Source of the DNA: Parasediminibacterium sp051861445
Lineage (GTDB): Bacteria > Bacteroidota > Bacteroidia > Chitinophagales > Chitinophagaceae
Direction: 5' to 3'
Assembly: GCA_051861445.1 (NCBI GenBank)
Contig: JBHYCS010000011.1
Span: forward strand, 62,001-126,000
Length of the DNA stretch: 64,000 nucleotides
Positions 1 through 9,769 of the stretch are shown here, one piece after another (position 1 is the stretch's first letter; each line of letters opens with the position of its first letter). The position numbers and the translations under genes were made by a program. The notes under the pieces are model-generated. The model saw only the letters and a list, made by a program, of their open reading frames with translations. It did not search any database and was not told the DNA's origin.

Positions 1-1769
1 CAAACCCTTATGGTGCTTTAAGGGATTTACAGGTATTTGATGACCTTGTGTTTGACCGAGAATGGGATGCACTTTGGAATGCAAGAAGCAATATTACTGA
101 TAGTGGCTGGACTTGTGAAATGGCAATACCATGGAAAACTTTACGTTACCCAAAAACAGTTGACAGCACTACTTGGGGCATCAACTTTGTAAGAATAGCC
201 CGTAAGGAAAATGAGGCTTCGGCTTTTCCAGGCTTTCCAAGAAGTTTTGATACTTACCGTATGGGCTATGTGGCTTTGTTAAAAGGTATTCAGCCACCGC
301 CACCAAGCACCAATATTCAAATAAATCCTTACTGGGTAAATCAAGTAAATACACAAACCGAAACTGGCATAAAAAAACTAAATGACTACACCACAAAATT
401 TGGTGGTGAAATTAAATATAGCCCTACAGTACACAGTACACTTGACTTTACAATTAATACAGACTTTGCACAAGCAGATGCAGACAGGCAGGTAAACAAC
501 CTTACAAGATTTTCGGTATTATTTCCCGAACGCAGACAATTTTTTTTAGAAAATGCTGGCTTGTTTAATGCTGGTAGTCAATTTATTTATCGTCCATTTT
601 TTAGTAGAAGCATTGGTTTGGATAATGACGGAAACCCTATTCCTATTGATGCAGGGTTACGCTATACTGATAAAAATACCAAGTACAGTTTGGGTGCTAT
701 GTATGTGCATCAAAGGCAGTCTGCAACTACATTGGCAAGCAACAACAGTGTAGTTAGTTTTATAAAAAATTATGGAAATCAAAATAATATTGGCGTACTA
801 ATCACAAGCAAAATAGAAGAAAGCAACGATAGTGTAAAAGCTGATAATAATACGACCGTAACATTAACAGGGTTAAACAGAATTACAGATAAACTTAGTT
901 TTAATTACAGTGTAAGTGGTAGCAAAACCACTGGCAACAATACAGACGATGGTTTTGCAGCCAACACCAGCCTTGCGTATGCTGCCAATAATTTTGCTTG
1001 GGTTTGGAACACTGGCATTATTTCAAAAGAATACAATCCGCAACTTGGGTTCTTAACAAGGAATGACTTTGTAAAAAACTTCGTTGATATTTATCTGATA
1101 AAACGTAAGCAAAAATGGTTTCCAAAATTCATTCGCAGTTTTGAGCCAGGCGTTTCCATTGATATGTACCAAAACATAACCAACCTCAAACTACAGGAAG
1201 GTTATATCGGCTTTTATCCGCTATTTTTTCTTTTTAACAATGGGGCAAAATTGGTTTCCACTATTCAATTTAACTGGCAAAATCTCACTACAAATTTCAA
1301 CCCTATTGGCATTGAGATAGCAGCAGGAAATTACCAATACAATTCTATCAACGCAAATTTTGCAAGCGACCAAAGCAGCAAATTTTCTTACAGTGCAGAT
1401 ATTACTGCAGGTGGCTATTACAATGGCAAAATAGTAAGTTTTACTGGCAATATCCGTTATGCACCATCACCACATTTTGCTGCCAATATTAGTTACGAAA
1501 CCAATCAATTAAAACAGGTAGGTATCAATAAAGAAAACTTAACTACACAGTTGGTTACGCCAAATATCCGTATGGCTGTTAATCCACGTTTGCAGCTAAA
1601 TATATTTTACCAATACAACACCGCTACAGAACGCAGCCGATGGAATGCAAGGTTTAGCTGGGAATATAAACCCTTGTCATATATCTATTTAGTATTTAAC
1701 GAAAACAAAACCACTGGTTTTAAACAAGACCAAACCATTGCCAAAATAAATTTTATCAAACAATTTTAA
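1..1769 (+). CDS. DUF5916 / CBM9-like outer-membrane protein, C-terminal part (5' truncated by window edge)
   Basis: The frame is open from base 3 without an in-frame ATG, so the GTG at 48 is not a credible start and the gene begins left of the window; 588 residues are visible. The first visible residues (WDALWNARS, then GWTCEMAIPWKTLRY) resemble the end of a family-9-like carbohydrate-binding domain. They are followed by the DUF5916 hallmark: DFAQADADRQ, NLTRF, PERRQFFLEN. The rest is rich in alternating beta strands and ends in Phe, as outer-membrane barrels do. The DUF5916 family is common in Bacteroidota; its substrate is not known to me, and surface glycan or peptide binding is only a guess. 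A TonB receptor starts 45 bases downstream, so it could be part of the same transcript. Confidence 0.8.
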   Translation, partial: NPYGALRDLQVFDDLVFDREWDALWNARSNITDSGWTCEMAIPWKTLRYPKTVDSTTWGINFVRIARKENEASAFPGFPRSFDTYRMGYVALLKGIQPPPPSTNIQINPYWVNQVNTQTETGIKKLNDYTTKFGGEIKYSPTVHSTLDFTINTDFAQADADRQVNNLTRFSVLFPERRQFFLENAGLFNAGSQFIYRPFFSRSIGLDNDGNPIPIDAGLRYTDKNTKYSLGAMYVHQRQSATTLASNNSVVSFIKNYGNQNNIGVLITSKIEESNDSVKADNNTTVTLTGLNRITDKLSFNYSVSGSKTTGNNTDDGFAANTSLAYAANNFAWVWNTGIISKEYNPQLGFLTRNDFVKNFVDIYLIKRKQKWFPKFIRSFEPGVSIDMYQNITNLKLQEGYIGFYPLFFLFNNGAKLVSTIQFNWQNLTTNFNPIGIEIAAGNYQYNSINANFASDQSSKFSYSADITAGGYYNGKIVSFTGNIRYAPSPHFAANISYETNQLKQVGINKENLTTQLVTPNIRMAVNPRLQLNIFYQYNTATERSRWNARFSWEYKPLSYIYLVFNENKTTGFKQDQTIAKINFIKQF

Positions 1770-1814
1770 GCTCTACAACACAAGAATAAATAGAACTACT
1801 AAGCGAAAATAAAA

Positions 1815-4577
1815 ATGAACATGTATAAGAAAATAAAAATTTTACCCTATAAGAAAAACAATTTTAAATATTTGCTTAAAGCTGCTTTTATACTATTTTC
1901 TATTTCGGTATTTAACGTTTGTTTCAGCCAACAAAAGAATCAAATTACTGGGTTTATTAAAAATGAAAATAATCGGGCACTTGAAAATATAAGTATCCAA
2001 ATAACAGCTTTAGAAAATACTACCATCAGCCAAAAAAATGGATATTTTAGTTTTACTAATTTGCCCGAAGGAAATTATGAGTTGGTATTTTTTGGTGTTG
2101 GATATACTACCACCAACATTAGTTACAAGATTCCCAACAACAAACCATTAGAAGTTATTTTAACTAGTAGAATAGTTGGTTTAAAAGAAGTAATAGTTAC
2201 CGCAAAACCAAAAATACTAGGGTCGTCGTCTATTATAGATAAAAGTGCCATTATACATACTCAACCTACTAGTTTAGCAGATGTGTTGCAATTAATTCCT
2301 GGTCAGCTAGCAACAAACCCAAATTTAGGAGCAGCTCAACAAATTAATTTAAGACAAGTACCAAGCACAACAGATGCAGGCAGGGTAAATGCTTTAGGTA
2401 CACAAATAGTTTTAGATGGTGTTCCTTTTAGTAACAATGCCAATTTACAAACAGATGTTACTATTTTAAATTCAAGTGCATCTGCTTTACCGCCATTTTC
2501 TTCAGTTGCAGGAAGAGGTACTGACTTGCGACAAATACCAGCCGATAATATTGAAAACATAGAAGTAATTAGAGGCATTCCATCGGTAAAATATGGCGAT
2601 TTAACATCGGGTTTAATTATTGTAAATTCTAGAATTGGTGCATTTAAACCAGAAGTAAGAATTAGGTTAAATCCCAATTTGGCACAAGCTGCTTTGCTGG
2701 CTGGCTTTACATCAAAAACCAAAAAAAATACATTAAATATTGGTTTAGATTTTTTAAACGCTAAAGATGATGTAAGAGAGCAGTTTAATGCTTACAGTCG
2801 TATTCAAGGGCAAGTGGCTTGGCAAAAATTTTGGGATGACAATAAAAAATTTACAACAAATACTATTTTTTCTGGCTTTAAATCGTTAGACCAATTAAAG
2901 CAAGACCCTAGTGATGTGAGAAGTCAAAATAAAAGGTACGCCGATGATTATAACGTGAAACTAAGTACAGAAGGAAAATGGAGAGCCAACAAAAAATGGT
3001 TGAGCAATTTTAATTATATCGCATCTGTAAACTACAATAGTCAAACTGGCTTTTATCAAGGATTGGTTACTAGAGATTTGTTTCCAATAAGTACAGCTAC
3101 AAAAGATACAACCATGGTGGGTGTATATGGCAAAAGTGAATACTTAAACAAAACCACAGTCGATGGAAAACCTTTAAACGCTTATGTAAGATTAGAAGGA
3201 AATTTATTTAAAACTATTTTTGGGTTTAGCCACAAGTTTACCTCAGGTGCTGAGTGGCGAATGGATGTAAACAATGGCAATGGTAGGCAGTTTGATGTAT
3301 TAACCCCACCAAGGCAAAATTATAGTGTAGGTGAAAGACCATCTACATTTAGCGAAATACAAGCATTGCACCAACTTGCCTATTATGCAGAAGATAGAAT
3401 AGCAGGAAAAATTGCTGGAAAAAGTATGATAGCACAAGTTGGTGTAAGAATAGACAATGTAGCACCCACTTCCATATTTAAAAGTAAATACAAAGTTATA
3501 GCAGCTCCAAGGGTAAATATTGCTGTAGAAGTGGTAAAAGATATTTGGATGAGAGGAGGCTATGGTATTGCAGCAAAAGCAGTTCCTTTAAATTATTTAT
3601 ACCCTGGCGTTCGTTTTTTCGACCTGGTGAACTTTAATTATTTTGCTAACAATCCTGTAGAACGATTAACGGTTATTACTACAAGAACCATCAATTTAAA
3701 CAACCAATTTTTAAAGCCATATACAAGTGAAAAAATTGAATTTGGTTTTGATTTTACTAAAAAAGAATTTGTTGCCAATGTTTCTTTTTTCAATGAAAAA
3801 ATTACGAATGGCATTGGTATTAATAGAGAAGTAAAACCGTTTACTTACGCAAGGTTATCTGCACAAAGTACACCACCTAATCAGCCCCCAGTTTTAAATA
3901 CAACACCTACAAGTATTGATACTTTTTTTGCAGCCTATGATGTACCTGTTAACAACAGAACAGTTATAAATAAAGGTGTGGAATACAGTGTTGATTTACC
4001 CGAAATAAAAAGCATTAGAACATCTTTCAATATTACTGGTGCATACATACAAACAGAGAGTTTTGACAATGGCAGATTTACAGATGCTGCCAAAGCTTAT
4101 TTTGGAACTACTACCCCAACAAGAATTGGTATATATCAATCAAGCGCAAGGGTGGTAGCTAGCAGGTTTAATACAAGTGTCCGGTTTATTCATCGTATTC
4201 CAAAACACAATATTGTAGTATCTGCTTTGTGGCAAACTATTTGGACTACGCAAAGCAATAGCGAGCCTCTAAACCCATATCCCATTGCTTTTATAAACAG
4301 AAAAGGAGAAACGATTAACCTAAACGAAACAGAAAGCAAACAACCACAATACACAGATTTAATACGACCTGTAAACCAAGTGAACGTAACCAGTTTACCA
4401 CCATTACACCTACTCAATTTTAGGTTAACTAAAGAATGGAAAAAAGGTTTTGGAATGTCGTTTTATGCTAATAATTTTTTAAACAATAGACCATTGCATA
4501 CCGACCCAAATACCAATGGTTTGGTTAGAAGAAGTGAACCACTATTTTTTGGAGCAGAATTTAATGTGACTTTATAA
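1815..4577 (+). CDS. TonB-dependent receptor with carboxypeptidase-like regulatory N-terminal domain
   Basis: This 920-residue outer-membrane importer would be energised by TonB-ExbBD. A basic N-terminus and hydrophobic stretch form a signal peptide ending near residue 39 (NVCFSQ). A CarboxypepD_reg-like beta domain spans about 42-125 (QITGFIKNENNRALENISI). A plug domain covers about 130-270 (SLADVLQLIPGQ; IENIEVIRGIPSVKYGDLTSG), and a barrel follows. ATG at 1815 and 1821 are both possible. The last residue is Leu, not the usual aromatic. It is the first gene of a very tight run: 16 bases to the DUF4876 gene, 6 more to the DUF6850 gene. The substrate cannot be read from the sequence; the plug has no SusC-like signature that I recognise. 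Confidence 0.93.
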   Translation: MNMYKKIKILPYKKNNFKYLLKAAFILFSISVFNVCFSQQKNQITGFIKNENNRALENISIQITALENTTISQKNGYFSFTNLPEGNYELVFFGVGYTTTNISYKIPNNKPLEVILTSRIVGLKEVIVTAKPKILGSSSIIDKSAIIHTQPTSLADVLQLIPGQLATNPNLGAAQQINLRQVPSTTDAGRVNALGTQIVLDGVPFSNNANLQTDVTILNSSASALPPFSSVAGRGTDLRQIPADNIENIEVIRGIPSVKYGDLTSGLIIVNSRIGAFKPEVRIRLNPNLAQAALLAGFTSKTKKNTLNIGLDFLNAKDDVREQFNAYSRIQGQVAWQKFWDDNKKFTTNTIFSGFKSLDQLKQDPSDVRSQNKRYADDYNVKLSTEGKWRANKKWLSNFNYIASVNYNSQTGFYQGLVTRDLFPISTATKDTTMVGVYGKSEYLNKTTVDGKPLNAYVRLEGNLFKTIFGFSHKFTSGAEWRMDVNNGNGRQFDVLTPPRQNYSVGERPSTFSEIQALHQLAYYAEDRIAGKIAGKSMIAQVGVRIDNVAPTSIFKSKYKVIAAPRVNIAVEVVKDIWMRGGYGIAAKAVPLNYLYPGVRFFDLVNFNYFANNPVERLTVITTRTINLNNQFLKPYTSEKIEFGFDFTKKEFVANVSFFNEKITNGIGINREVKPFTYARLSAQSTPPNQPPVLNTTPTSIDTFFAAYDVPVNNRTVINKGVEYSVDLPEIKSIRTSFNITGAYIQTESFDNGRFTDAAKAYFGTTTPTRIGIYQSSARVVASRFNTSVRFIHRIPKHNIVVSALWQTIWTTQSNSEPLNPYPIAFINRKGETINLNETESKQPQYTDLIRPVNQVNVTSLPPLHLLNFRLTKEWKKGFGMSFYANNFLNNRPLHTDPNTNGLVRRSEPLFFGAEFNVTL

Positions 4578-4593
4578 AACAAGTAAATAATAT

Positions 4594-5796
4594 ATGAAAC
4601 AGTTATTATCAGTAGTAGTTATTGTAAGCATCTTTTTAGGTGCATGTAAAAAAGACAGGTTTGGTGCATTGTCCACATCGTCAGTTACCGTTAAAGCAAA
4701 ATACCCAAGTACGTATAGCCAAGAATTTGCAAGTGGTGCAACCATTGTACTTACCAGTATTGTAGATAACAGTATAAAAACTGCCACCACCAATAGTAAT
4801 GGGGATGCTATTTTTAGTGATGTATTGCCAGGCAATTATAGTATAACGGCCAACAAAAATTTGTCTGCTGCTGAGGCTTCGCCACTTACGGGTATTAGTA
4901 CTGCCGTTACTTTAAATGCTATAGTAAATAGTGCAGCCATCGTAGGTTCTCAAAACCCAAGATTTCAGTTGCAATTACAAGGTGGCACAGTTGGTGGCTT
5001 GGTTATAAAAGAAGTGTACTACACTGCCAGCCAAACACCATCTGGTGGCAACTATTTTAGCGACCAATTTGTAGAAATTTATAATAATAGCACCGACACT
5101 TTATACTTAGATAGTTTGTGTATTGCTGATATTCATGGCAACGCTGGACTCATTAATCCTTCCTCTTTACCAACACCTTTTAATACAGATAATGCCAACA
5201 GTTATGCTAGTAATATCTGGCGTATCCCCGGTACAGGCAAACAGCGCCCATTGGCACCTGGCAATAGCATCATTATAGCACAAGATGGTGTAAACCACAA
5301 AGACGCAACTTTAAACCCTAATAGCCCTGTTGATTTATCGAATGCAGATTGGGAAACATATAACGAAAGACCAGATAATAGAGATGCAGATGCACCTGGT
5401 GTACCCAATTTAGAAAGGGTATATTTTACTGGTGGGTTCGATTGGTTAATGCCAGTATTTGGACCTTCGCTCATTATTTTTAAAGCAGATTTTGCTACAC
5501 TAGCCCAAGTACCGATTCCAGGTGCTAGCTCTACAACACCCCCAAGAATAAGGGTGCCTAATAGCATTGTAATAGATGGGGTTGATTTTTTAAGAGATGG
5601 CACAAGTGCTAGCTATAAAAGATTACCTGCTGCATTAGATGCAGGATTCTTGTTTGCAGATGCTACATACAATAAGCAAAGTCTACGTAGAAAAACAAGT
5701 ACAACCATTAATAGCAGAAGGGTACTGCAAGACAATAATAATACCACTGCCGACTTTGAAAAGATTCCGCTTCCTACACCTAAAGCATTTAACTAA
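4594..5796 (+). CDS. DUF4876 domain-containing lipoprotein
   Basis: The 400-residue product has a short signal with a lipobox ending at Cys18 (IFLGAC, then KKD), so it should be a lipoprotein, probably at the outer membrane. After a Ser/Thr-rich linker, residues about 30-95 look like a CnaB or carboxypeptidase-regulatory type beta domain (TTNSNGDAIFSDVLPGNYSI). From about 130 the sequence (GGLVIKEVYYTAS, DQFVEIYNNSTDTLYLDS) resembles a lamin-tail-type fold; that comparison is my inference. I recognise the whole as the Bacteroidota DUF4876 family, whose function is undefined. It sits between a TonB receptor and a DUF6850 barrel, so a surface partner of the receptor, analogous to SusD-like lipoproteins, is the natural guess. 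It shows no SusD-type sequence. Confidence 0.85.
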   Translation: MKQLLSVVVIVSIFLGACKKDRFGALSTSSVTVKAKYPSTYSQEFASGATIVLTSIVDNSIKTATTNSNGDAIFSDVLPGNYSITANKNLSAAEASPLTGISTAVTLNAIVNSAAIVGSQNPRFQLQLQGGTVGGLVIKEVYYTASQTPSGGNYFSDQFVEIYNNSTDTLYLDSLCIADIHGNAGLINPSSLPTPFNTDNANSYASNIWRIPGTGKQRPLAPGNSIIIAQDGVNHKDATLNPNSPVDLSNADWETYNERPDNRDADAPGVPNLERVYFTGGFDWLMPVFGPSLIIFKADFATLAQVPIPGASSTTPPRIRVPNSIVIDGVDFLRDGTSASYKRLPAALDAGFLFADATYNKQSLRRKTSTTINSRRVLQDNNNTTADFEKIPLPTPKAFN

Positions 5797-5802
5797 ATAA
5801 CA

Positions 5803-7299
5803 ATGTTTAAATTCAAAATAAATTCATTTACATTGGTAGCACTACTTTGTGTTACCAATGTTATTGCACAATCCAACAAACAAGATAGCCTTCATGCACT
5901 TGTAGATAATAGGATATTCAATTACTTTAACGTCACAAATAATCCAGCCACTATTCAGCAAAGTTCTCTTGTAGAACATGGCGTTGCTACTGCACTTGGC
6001 AGCCATATAAATGGCAATTATAAAAGACCCATGGAAGCAGAAGCCACCAACTTACTAAGCATTCATCTTGGTGGCTTTAAAAAAGTAAATGAGTGGTCTT
6101 ATAAAACGTCATTCAGCTACATAAAACAATATGACAAAGAAATTGCATGGAGTGGTGTGGCCGATGCTTATGAAGGCAACCCATTTATTTGGGCAGATAG
6201 CAGTGTTGGCAATTGGGAAAGAGACCATATAAATGCATCAATTAGTGTGGCAGCACCTCTTGTGTTCAAAAAGTTACAAACTGGCTTGACGGTAGATTAT
6301 CAAATTGGTTCCGGTGCTAGAATATCTGAACCAAAACCATTTTACAGAAAACGCAAAATAGCATTGCAACCCGGTATTAACTGGATACTATCACCCAAAA
6401 AATCTTTTGGCATAACTGGTAAAATACATTTTATTCAAGAAGAAAATGAATTGGGTTTTTATAGTAATAACAATGTTTTATTGTATCGTTTAAGAGGCTA
6501 TGGCACATTTAGCAAAGCACCTTTTGTAAATGGTGAGCGTAAACGATTAGGAACCGATTTACAAGCAACCATTCATTACCAGCAACAACTAGGAAAATAC
6601 CAACTACTATTAAGTGGCTTTGCAGCCCAAAGAGATGAAGAAATAAACGAAGGTGTGGCAACACAAATACCAGCAGGCTTTTTTACTGAAATTAGGTTTG
6701 GTGGCAATGCTTTAGTACAAACAGGAAACCCAAAAAAAGGCAAATCAATTGCAGTGGCTTATCAACTCAAAAATGGCTATGCCGATGATTTAATTTTTAG
6801 AGCAGAAAGTGCCAGTTATAATACCCATACATTAAACGCACCAATAAATGTTTGGTGCACATCTAGCAACTTAAAAACACTGTGGCAGTTTACACTTGAA
6901 CCTCAGTTTAAATTTATTGACAATACAGACCAAGCAACACTTACACAACTTACAGCTACTAATTTTGGTGCTAGTTTTAAAGCAAACTGGCGAAAGCAAA
7001 TAAAGTCTAACATACACGTACAAATACAACCTACAGCAGGGTATTATTATGTGCCTTCGAGTGAAATTATTAACCAAAGGCAAAACGTAATTACAAAAAA
7101 TATTGTACTGCCCGATTATCAATTTTTTGCTACCAATACCACGCTTATTGGTAGTGTAGTAACGTTTGAATTTAATACGCCCAAAAGCAAGTTATACCAT
7201 CAAATTGGTGTAACAACCAATCATGTATTTGCCAATACCAACACCAGTTTTTTTAACGGTAGAAATAATCTACAATTCAATTACTCAATTATTTTTTAA
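5803..7299 (+). CDS. DUF6850 family outer-membrane beta-barrel protein
   Basis: A signal peptide ends near residue 22 (VTNVIAQ). The 498-residue product is rich in alternating hydrophobic strands typical of an outer-membrane barrel and ends in aromatic residues (FNYSIIF). Early residues (RIFNYFNVTNNPATIQQSS; GNYKRPMEA) match what I know of DUF6850, a Bacteroidota family with no assigned role. The gene begins 6 bases after DUF4876 and its stop overlaps the next start by one base (TAATG), which indicates translational coupling. Receptor, DUF4876 and DUF6850 probably act as one surface unit; this is inferred from context only. Confidence 0.82.
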   Translation: MFKFKINSFTLVALLCVTNVIAQSNKQDSLHALVDNRIFNYFNVTNNPATIQQSSLVEHGVATALGSHINGNYKRPMEAEATNLLSIHLGGFKKVNEWSYKTSFSYIKQYDKEIAWSGVADAYEGNPFIWADSSVGNWERDHINASISVAAPLVFKKLQTGLTVDYQIGSGARISEPKPFYRKRKIALQPGINWILSPKKSFGITGKIHFIQEENELGFYSNNNVLLYRLRGYGTFSKAPFVNGERKRLGTDLQATIHYQQQLGKYQLLLSGFAAQRDEEINEGVATQIPAGFFTEIRFGGNALVQTGNPKKGKSIAVAYQLKNGYADDLIFRAESASYNTHTLNAPINVWCTSSNLKTLWQFTLEPQFKFIDNTDQATLTQLTATNFGASFKANWRKQIKSNIHVQIQPTAGYYYVPSSEIINQRQNVITKNIVLPDYQFFATNTTLIGSVVTFEFNTPKSKLYHQIGVTTNHVFANTNTSFFNGRNNLQFNYSIIF

Positions 7300-8129
7300 T
7301 GAAGAAGATACTTTCTATAACAATTATTTCTATTCTATTTTTTGCATGTAGTTCACAAAAAAACATACAAAAAGAAATAGTAAAGCAAGATTATGACAAA
7401 GTCCTTGCAGATTCTATTTTAGCCTATGCTTTAGACCATGAAGCTTTATACAGTCTTGCAGACACTTTAAAGCCAATAAGCAGTGTAAAATTCTTACGAT
7501 ATGCTGTTGCAAAAGACAGCACTATGAAAGATGGCGATGCTTATATAACCAATGCCGATTCTTTATTACAAAAAATAGAAGCCTATCAAAAAGTGTGTAA
7601 AGCATTAAGTAAAGGCGATTTTGAATTTGTGTTAACCCCCTTTCAACGAACAGAGAAAAACATCAGAAACCTTGAAATATACATTGTAAGAAAATCTCGT
7701 TTGGCATCTATCTTAAACACCTATGCTTCTTTTTTTGGTCAATGGGGTTTTACACCATCTACTAACCCAGCGGTCGTATTAACAGCAGTAGAATACGAAA
7801 CTAGATTAGACAGAAATAGAGCCTATGGCTATTTATTTGGCTACCCAAGTTATGCAGTAGATTTTTTTGTTACCAGTACCAAAACACAAGAAGCAGATAC
7901 AGCTAAAAAATTGGTGCCTAGAGACTTTTTTGCTATCCCAGTTTTTGCAGGTAATAAAGGCTATTTCACTTATGCAATGCCTAAGGGCTACCAACCTACA
8001 GCTATTGATAGTGCTATTTACAATAAAGCAGCTCTCACCTTAAATAATTACAAAACAATAAGAGAGCAGTACAACACCAAGCAAGGAGTACAAGCTTTTA
8101 AACTTTGGCAAGCTTTAATTAAAAAATAA
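7299..8129 (+). CDS. uncharacterised lipoprotein in the TonB/DUF4876 operon
   Basis: This 276-residue product starts with a classical lipoprotein signal (MKKILSITIISILFFAC, Cys17 followed by SSQ). I do not recognise a named domain. The body is mixed alpha/beta with no further membrane segment; a central stretch (residues about 110-165) is Arg/Tyr-rich. The start is fixed by a one-base TAATG overlap with the upstream barrel gene, and the stop codon directly abuts the next ATG. The coupling suggests a periplasm-facing partner of the same system. Confidence 0.8.
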   Translation: MKKILSITIISILFFACSSQKNIQKEIVKQDYDKVLADSILAYALDHEALYSLADTLKPISSVKFLRYAVAKDSTMKDGDAYITNADSLLQKIEAYQKVCKALSKGDFEFVLTPFQRTEKNIRNLEIYIVRKSRLASILNTYASFFGQWGFTPSTNPAVVLTAVEYETRLDRNRAYGYLFGYPSYAVDFFVTSTKTQEADTAKKLVPRDFFAIPVFAGNKGYFTYAMPKGYQPTAIDSAIYNKAALTLNNYKTIREQYNTKQGVQAFKLWQALIKK

Positions 8130-9047
8130 ATGAACGTATTTACAACCATACATATTAAAGCTTTGTGCTGCTTTTTGTTGCTCTGTATTATTTGGGGCAG
8201 CACTTGGGCTGTAAGTTTTATTGGTATAAGTGAAATGCCTGTTGAGGTATTGGCTTGCCTAAGAAACTTACTGGCAGGAATTGCAATGCTTATCTTTTTT
8301 ATGGCAAAAAAATATCCCATTCCATCTGTAAAGCAAATAGGGCAAATGCTACTACTCTCCTTTTTGCTGTTTACTTCAAACACGCTTTTATCGCTTTATA
8401 GTTTGCAACTATTACCCTTGCATTATGCAGCAATTATAGGTTGTACAACGCCTATTTTTATTCACTTACTTAACAGACGTAGCAAAAAATCAAAAATTAG
8501 CACTGTGTTTATTTTGGGTTGTATTGTTAGTTTAATTGGCATCACCATTTTAGTTGCTAATAATTTCTCTGCAAGTAACAATGTCAGTATTCTGGGTATT
8601 GCATTATCACTAATTGCTGTTCTGTGTTGGAGTATTGGTATTAATTATATTAACAATACAAAAAGCAACATCAATATTTACTATTCGTTTGCATGGCAAC
8701 TATTGTTGAGTGGCATTACTATCTTTCTCTATCTATTTTTTTCAAAAACAACTTATTCTTTAGCAAGTATTTCACTTAAAGGTTGGATGAGCATTGCTTA
8801 CTTATCTTTTTTGGGTTCTATCGTTGCTTTTATTTGTTTAGCATACACCCTACAGCATCTCCCTGAATCTATCAATTCATTGTATGTTTTTGTAAATGCC
8901 ATCGTTGCATTTTTTATTAGCGTTTTATTCTTTCACACTCAATTAATAGCTAAAGATATCATAGCCATTGGCTGCATACTAATTGGCATTTGGATTTCAA
9001 TTCATCTCGAAAAATATTTCATTCAAACAAAAATACTCAACCAATAA
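8130..9047 (+). CDS. DMT-superfamily (EamA) inner-membrane transporter
   Basis: The 305-residue product has about ten hydrophobic helices in two repeats. Each repeat begins with an EamA-type segment: CIIWGSTWAVSFIGI near residue 20, and a second repeat near 150-290 (LCWSIGINYI; LGSIVAFICLAYTLQHL). Length and pattern fit EamA permeases, which mostly export metabolites or amino acids. ATG follows the previous stop with no gap, and the ABC ATPase starts 9 bases after its stop, so it is embedded in the transport operon. Its substrate is unknown. Confidence 0.88.
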   Translation: MNVFTTIHIKALCCFLLLCIIWGSTWAVSFIGISEMPVEVLACLRNLLAGIAMLIFFMAKKYPIPSVKQIGQMLLLSFLLFTSNTLLSLYSLQLLPLHYAAIIGCTTPIFIHLLNRRSKKSKISTVFILGCIVSLIGITILVANNFSASNNVSILGIALSLIAVLCWSIGINYINNTKSNINIYYSFAWQLLLSGITIFLYLFFSKTTYSLASISLKGWMSIAYLSFLGSIVAFICLAYTLQHLPESINSLYVFVNAIVAFFISVLFFHTQLIAKDIIAIGCILIGIWISIHLEKYFIQTKILNQ

Positions 9048-9056
9048 AAATAATTT

Positions 9057-9758
9057 ATGACAACACTACAAACAACTAACCTCACTAAAAAATATGGTGA
9101 GCATACAGCTTTAAATAACTTAAATCTTTCGGTAAATAAAGGCGAAATATTTTGCCTGCTTGGCCAAAACGGAGCTGGCAAAACCACTACCATTAATTTA
9201 TTTCTTGGCTTTACCGATGCCTCATCTGGCGAAGCCAAAATAAATAATGTAACTGTAAAGCCTAATGATGTGGCTACCAAAAAGTTTGTGGCATATATAC
9301 CCGAAGTGGTGCAGCTCTATGGCAATTTAGATGGTATTGAAAACCTCGATTTTTTTAGCCGATTAGCAGGATTTAAATATCCTAAAGAAACATTGGTAAA
9401 ATTTTTAAGCAAAGCTGGTTTACAAACAGAAGCCCACAGCAAAAGGCTATCAACCTATAGCAAAGGGATGCGGCAAAAAGTAGGCATTGCTATTGCCTTG
9501 GCAAAAAATGCGGATGTGATTTTAATGGATGAACCAACGTCTGGTCTTGACCCAAAAGCCACGGCAGAATTTACCAAAATATGCAAAGAATTAGCCGCCG
9601 ATGGTAAAACTATTTTTATGGCAACACACGACATTTTTAATGCCGTGAATGTGGGAACAAAGATTGGTATAATGAAGCAAGGTTCGTTGGTACATATTAT
9701 TAACACCAGCGAAATTACTGCTAGCGAATTGCAACAATTGTATTTAGAAACAATTTAA
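9057..9758 (+). CDS. ABC transporter ATP-binding protein (ABC-2 / NosF-like type)
   Basis: This 233-residue ATPase is complete: Walker A at residues 36-43 (GQNGAGKT), signature 134-140 (YSKGMRQ), Walker B 154-159 (VILMDE), D-loop GLDP, and switch His191. The Q-loop position reads IPEV, as in many ABC-2/NosF-type ATPases. It carries no membrane segments. The likely partners are the two DUF3526 permeases at 13090-15875, although a dipeptidase gene and a TonB receptor gene lie in between. The start follows EamA by 9 bases and the next gene begins 11 bases after its stop. Confidence 0.93.
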   Translation: MTTLQTTNLTKKYGEHTALNNLNLSVNKGEIFCLLGQNGAGKTTTINLFLGFTDASSGEAKINNVTVKPNDVATKKFVAYIPEVVQLYGNLDGIENLDFFSRLAGFKYPKETLVKFLSKAGLQTEAHSKRLSTYSKGMRQKVGIAIALAKNADVILMDEPTSGLDPKATAEFTKICKELAADGKTIFMATHDIFNAVNVGTKIGIMKQGSLVHIINTSEITASELQQLYLETI

Positions 9759-9769
9759 AAAAAAGGTAC

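Noticed and set aside
2336..2722. 128-residue minus-strand open frame within the first TonB receptor
   Set aside because: It is fully inside a well-supported receptor gene, has no recognisable domain and is a shadow of its codon pattern.
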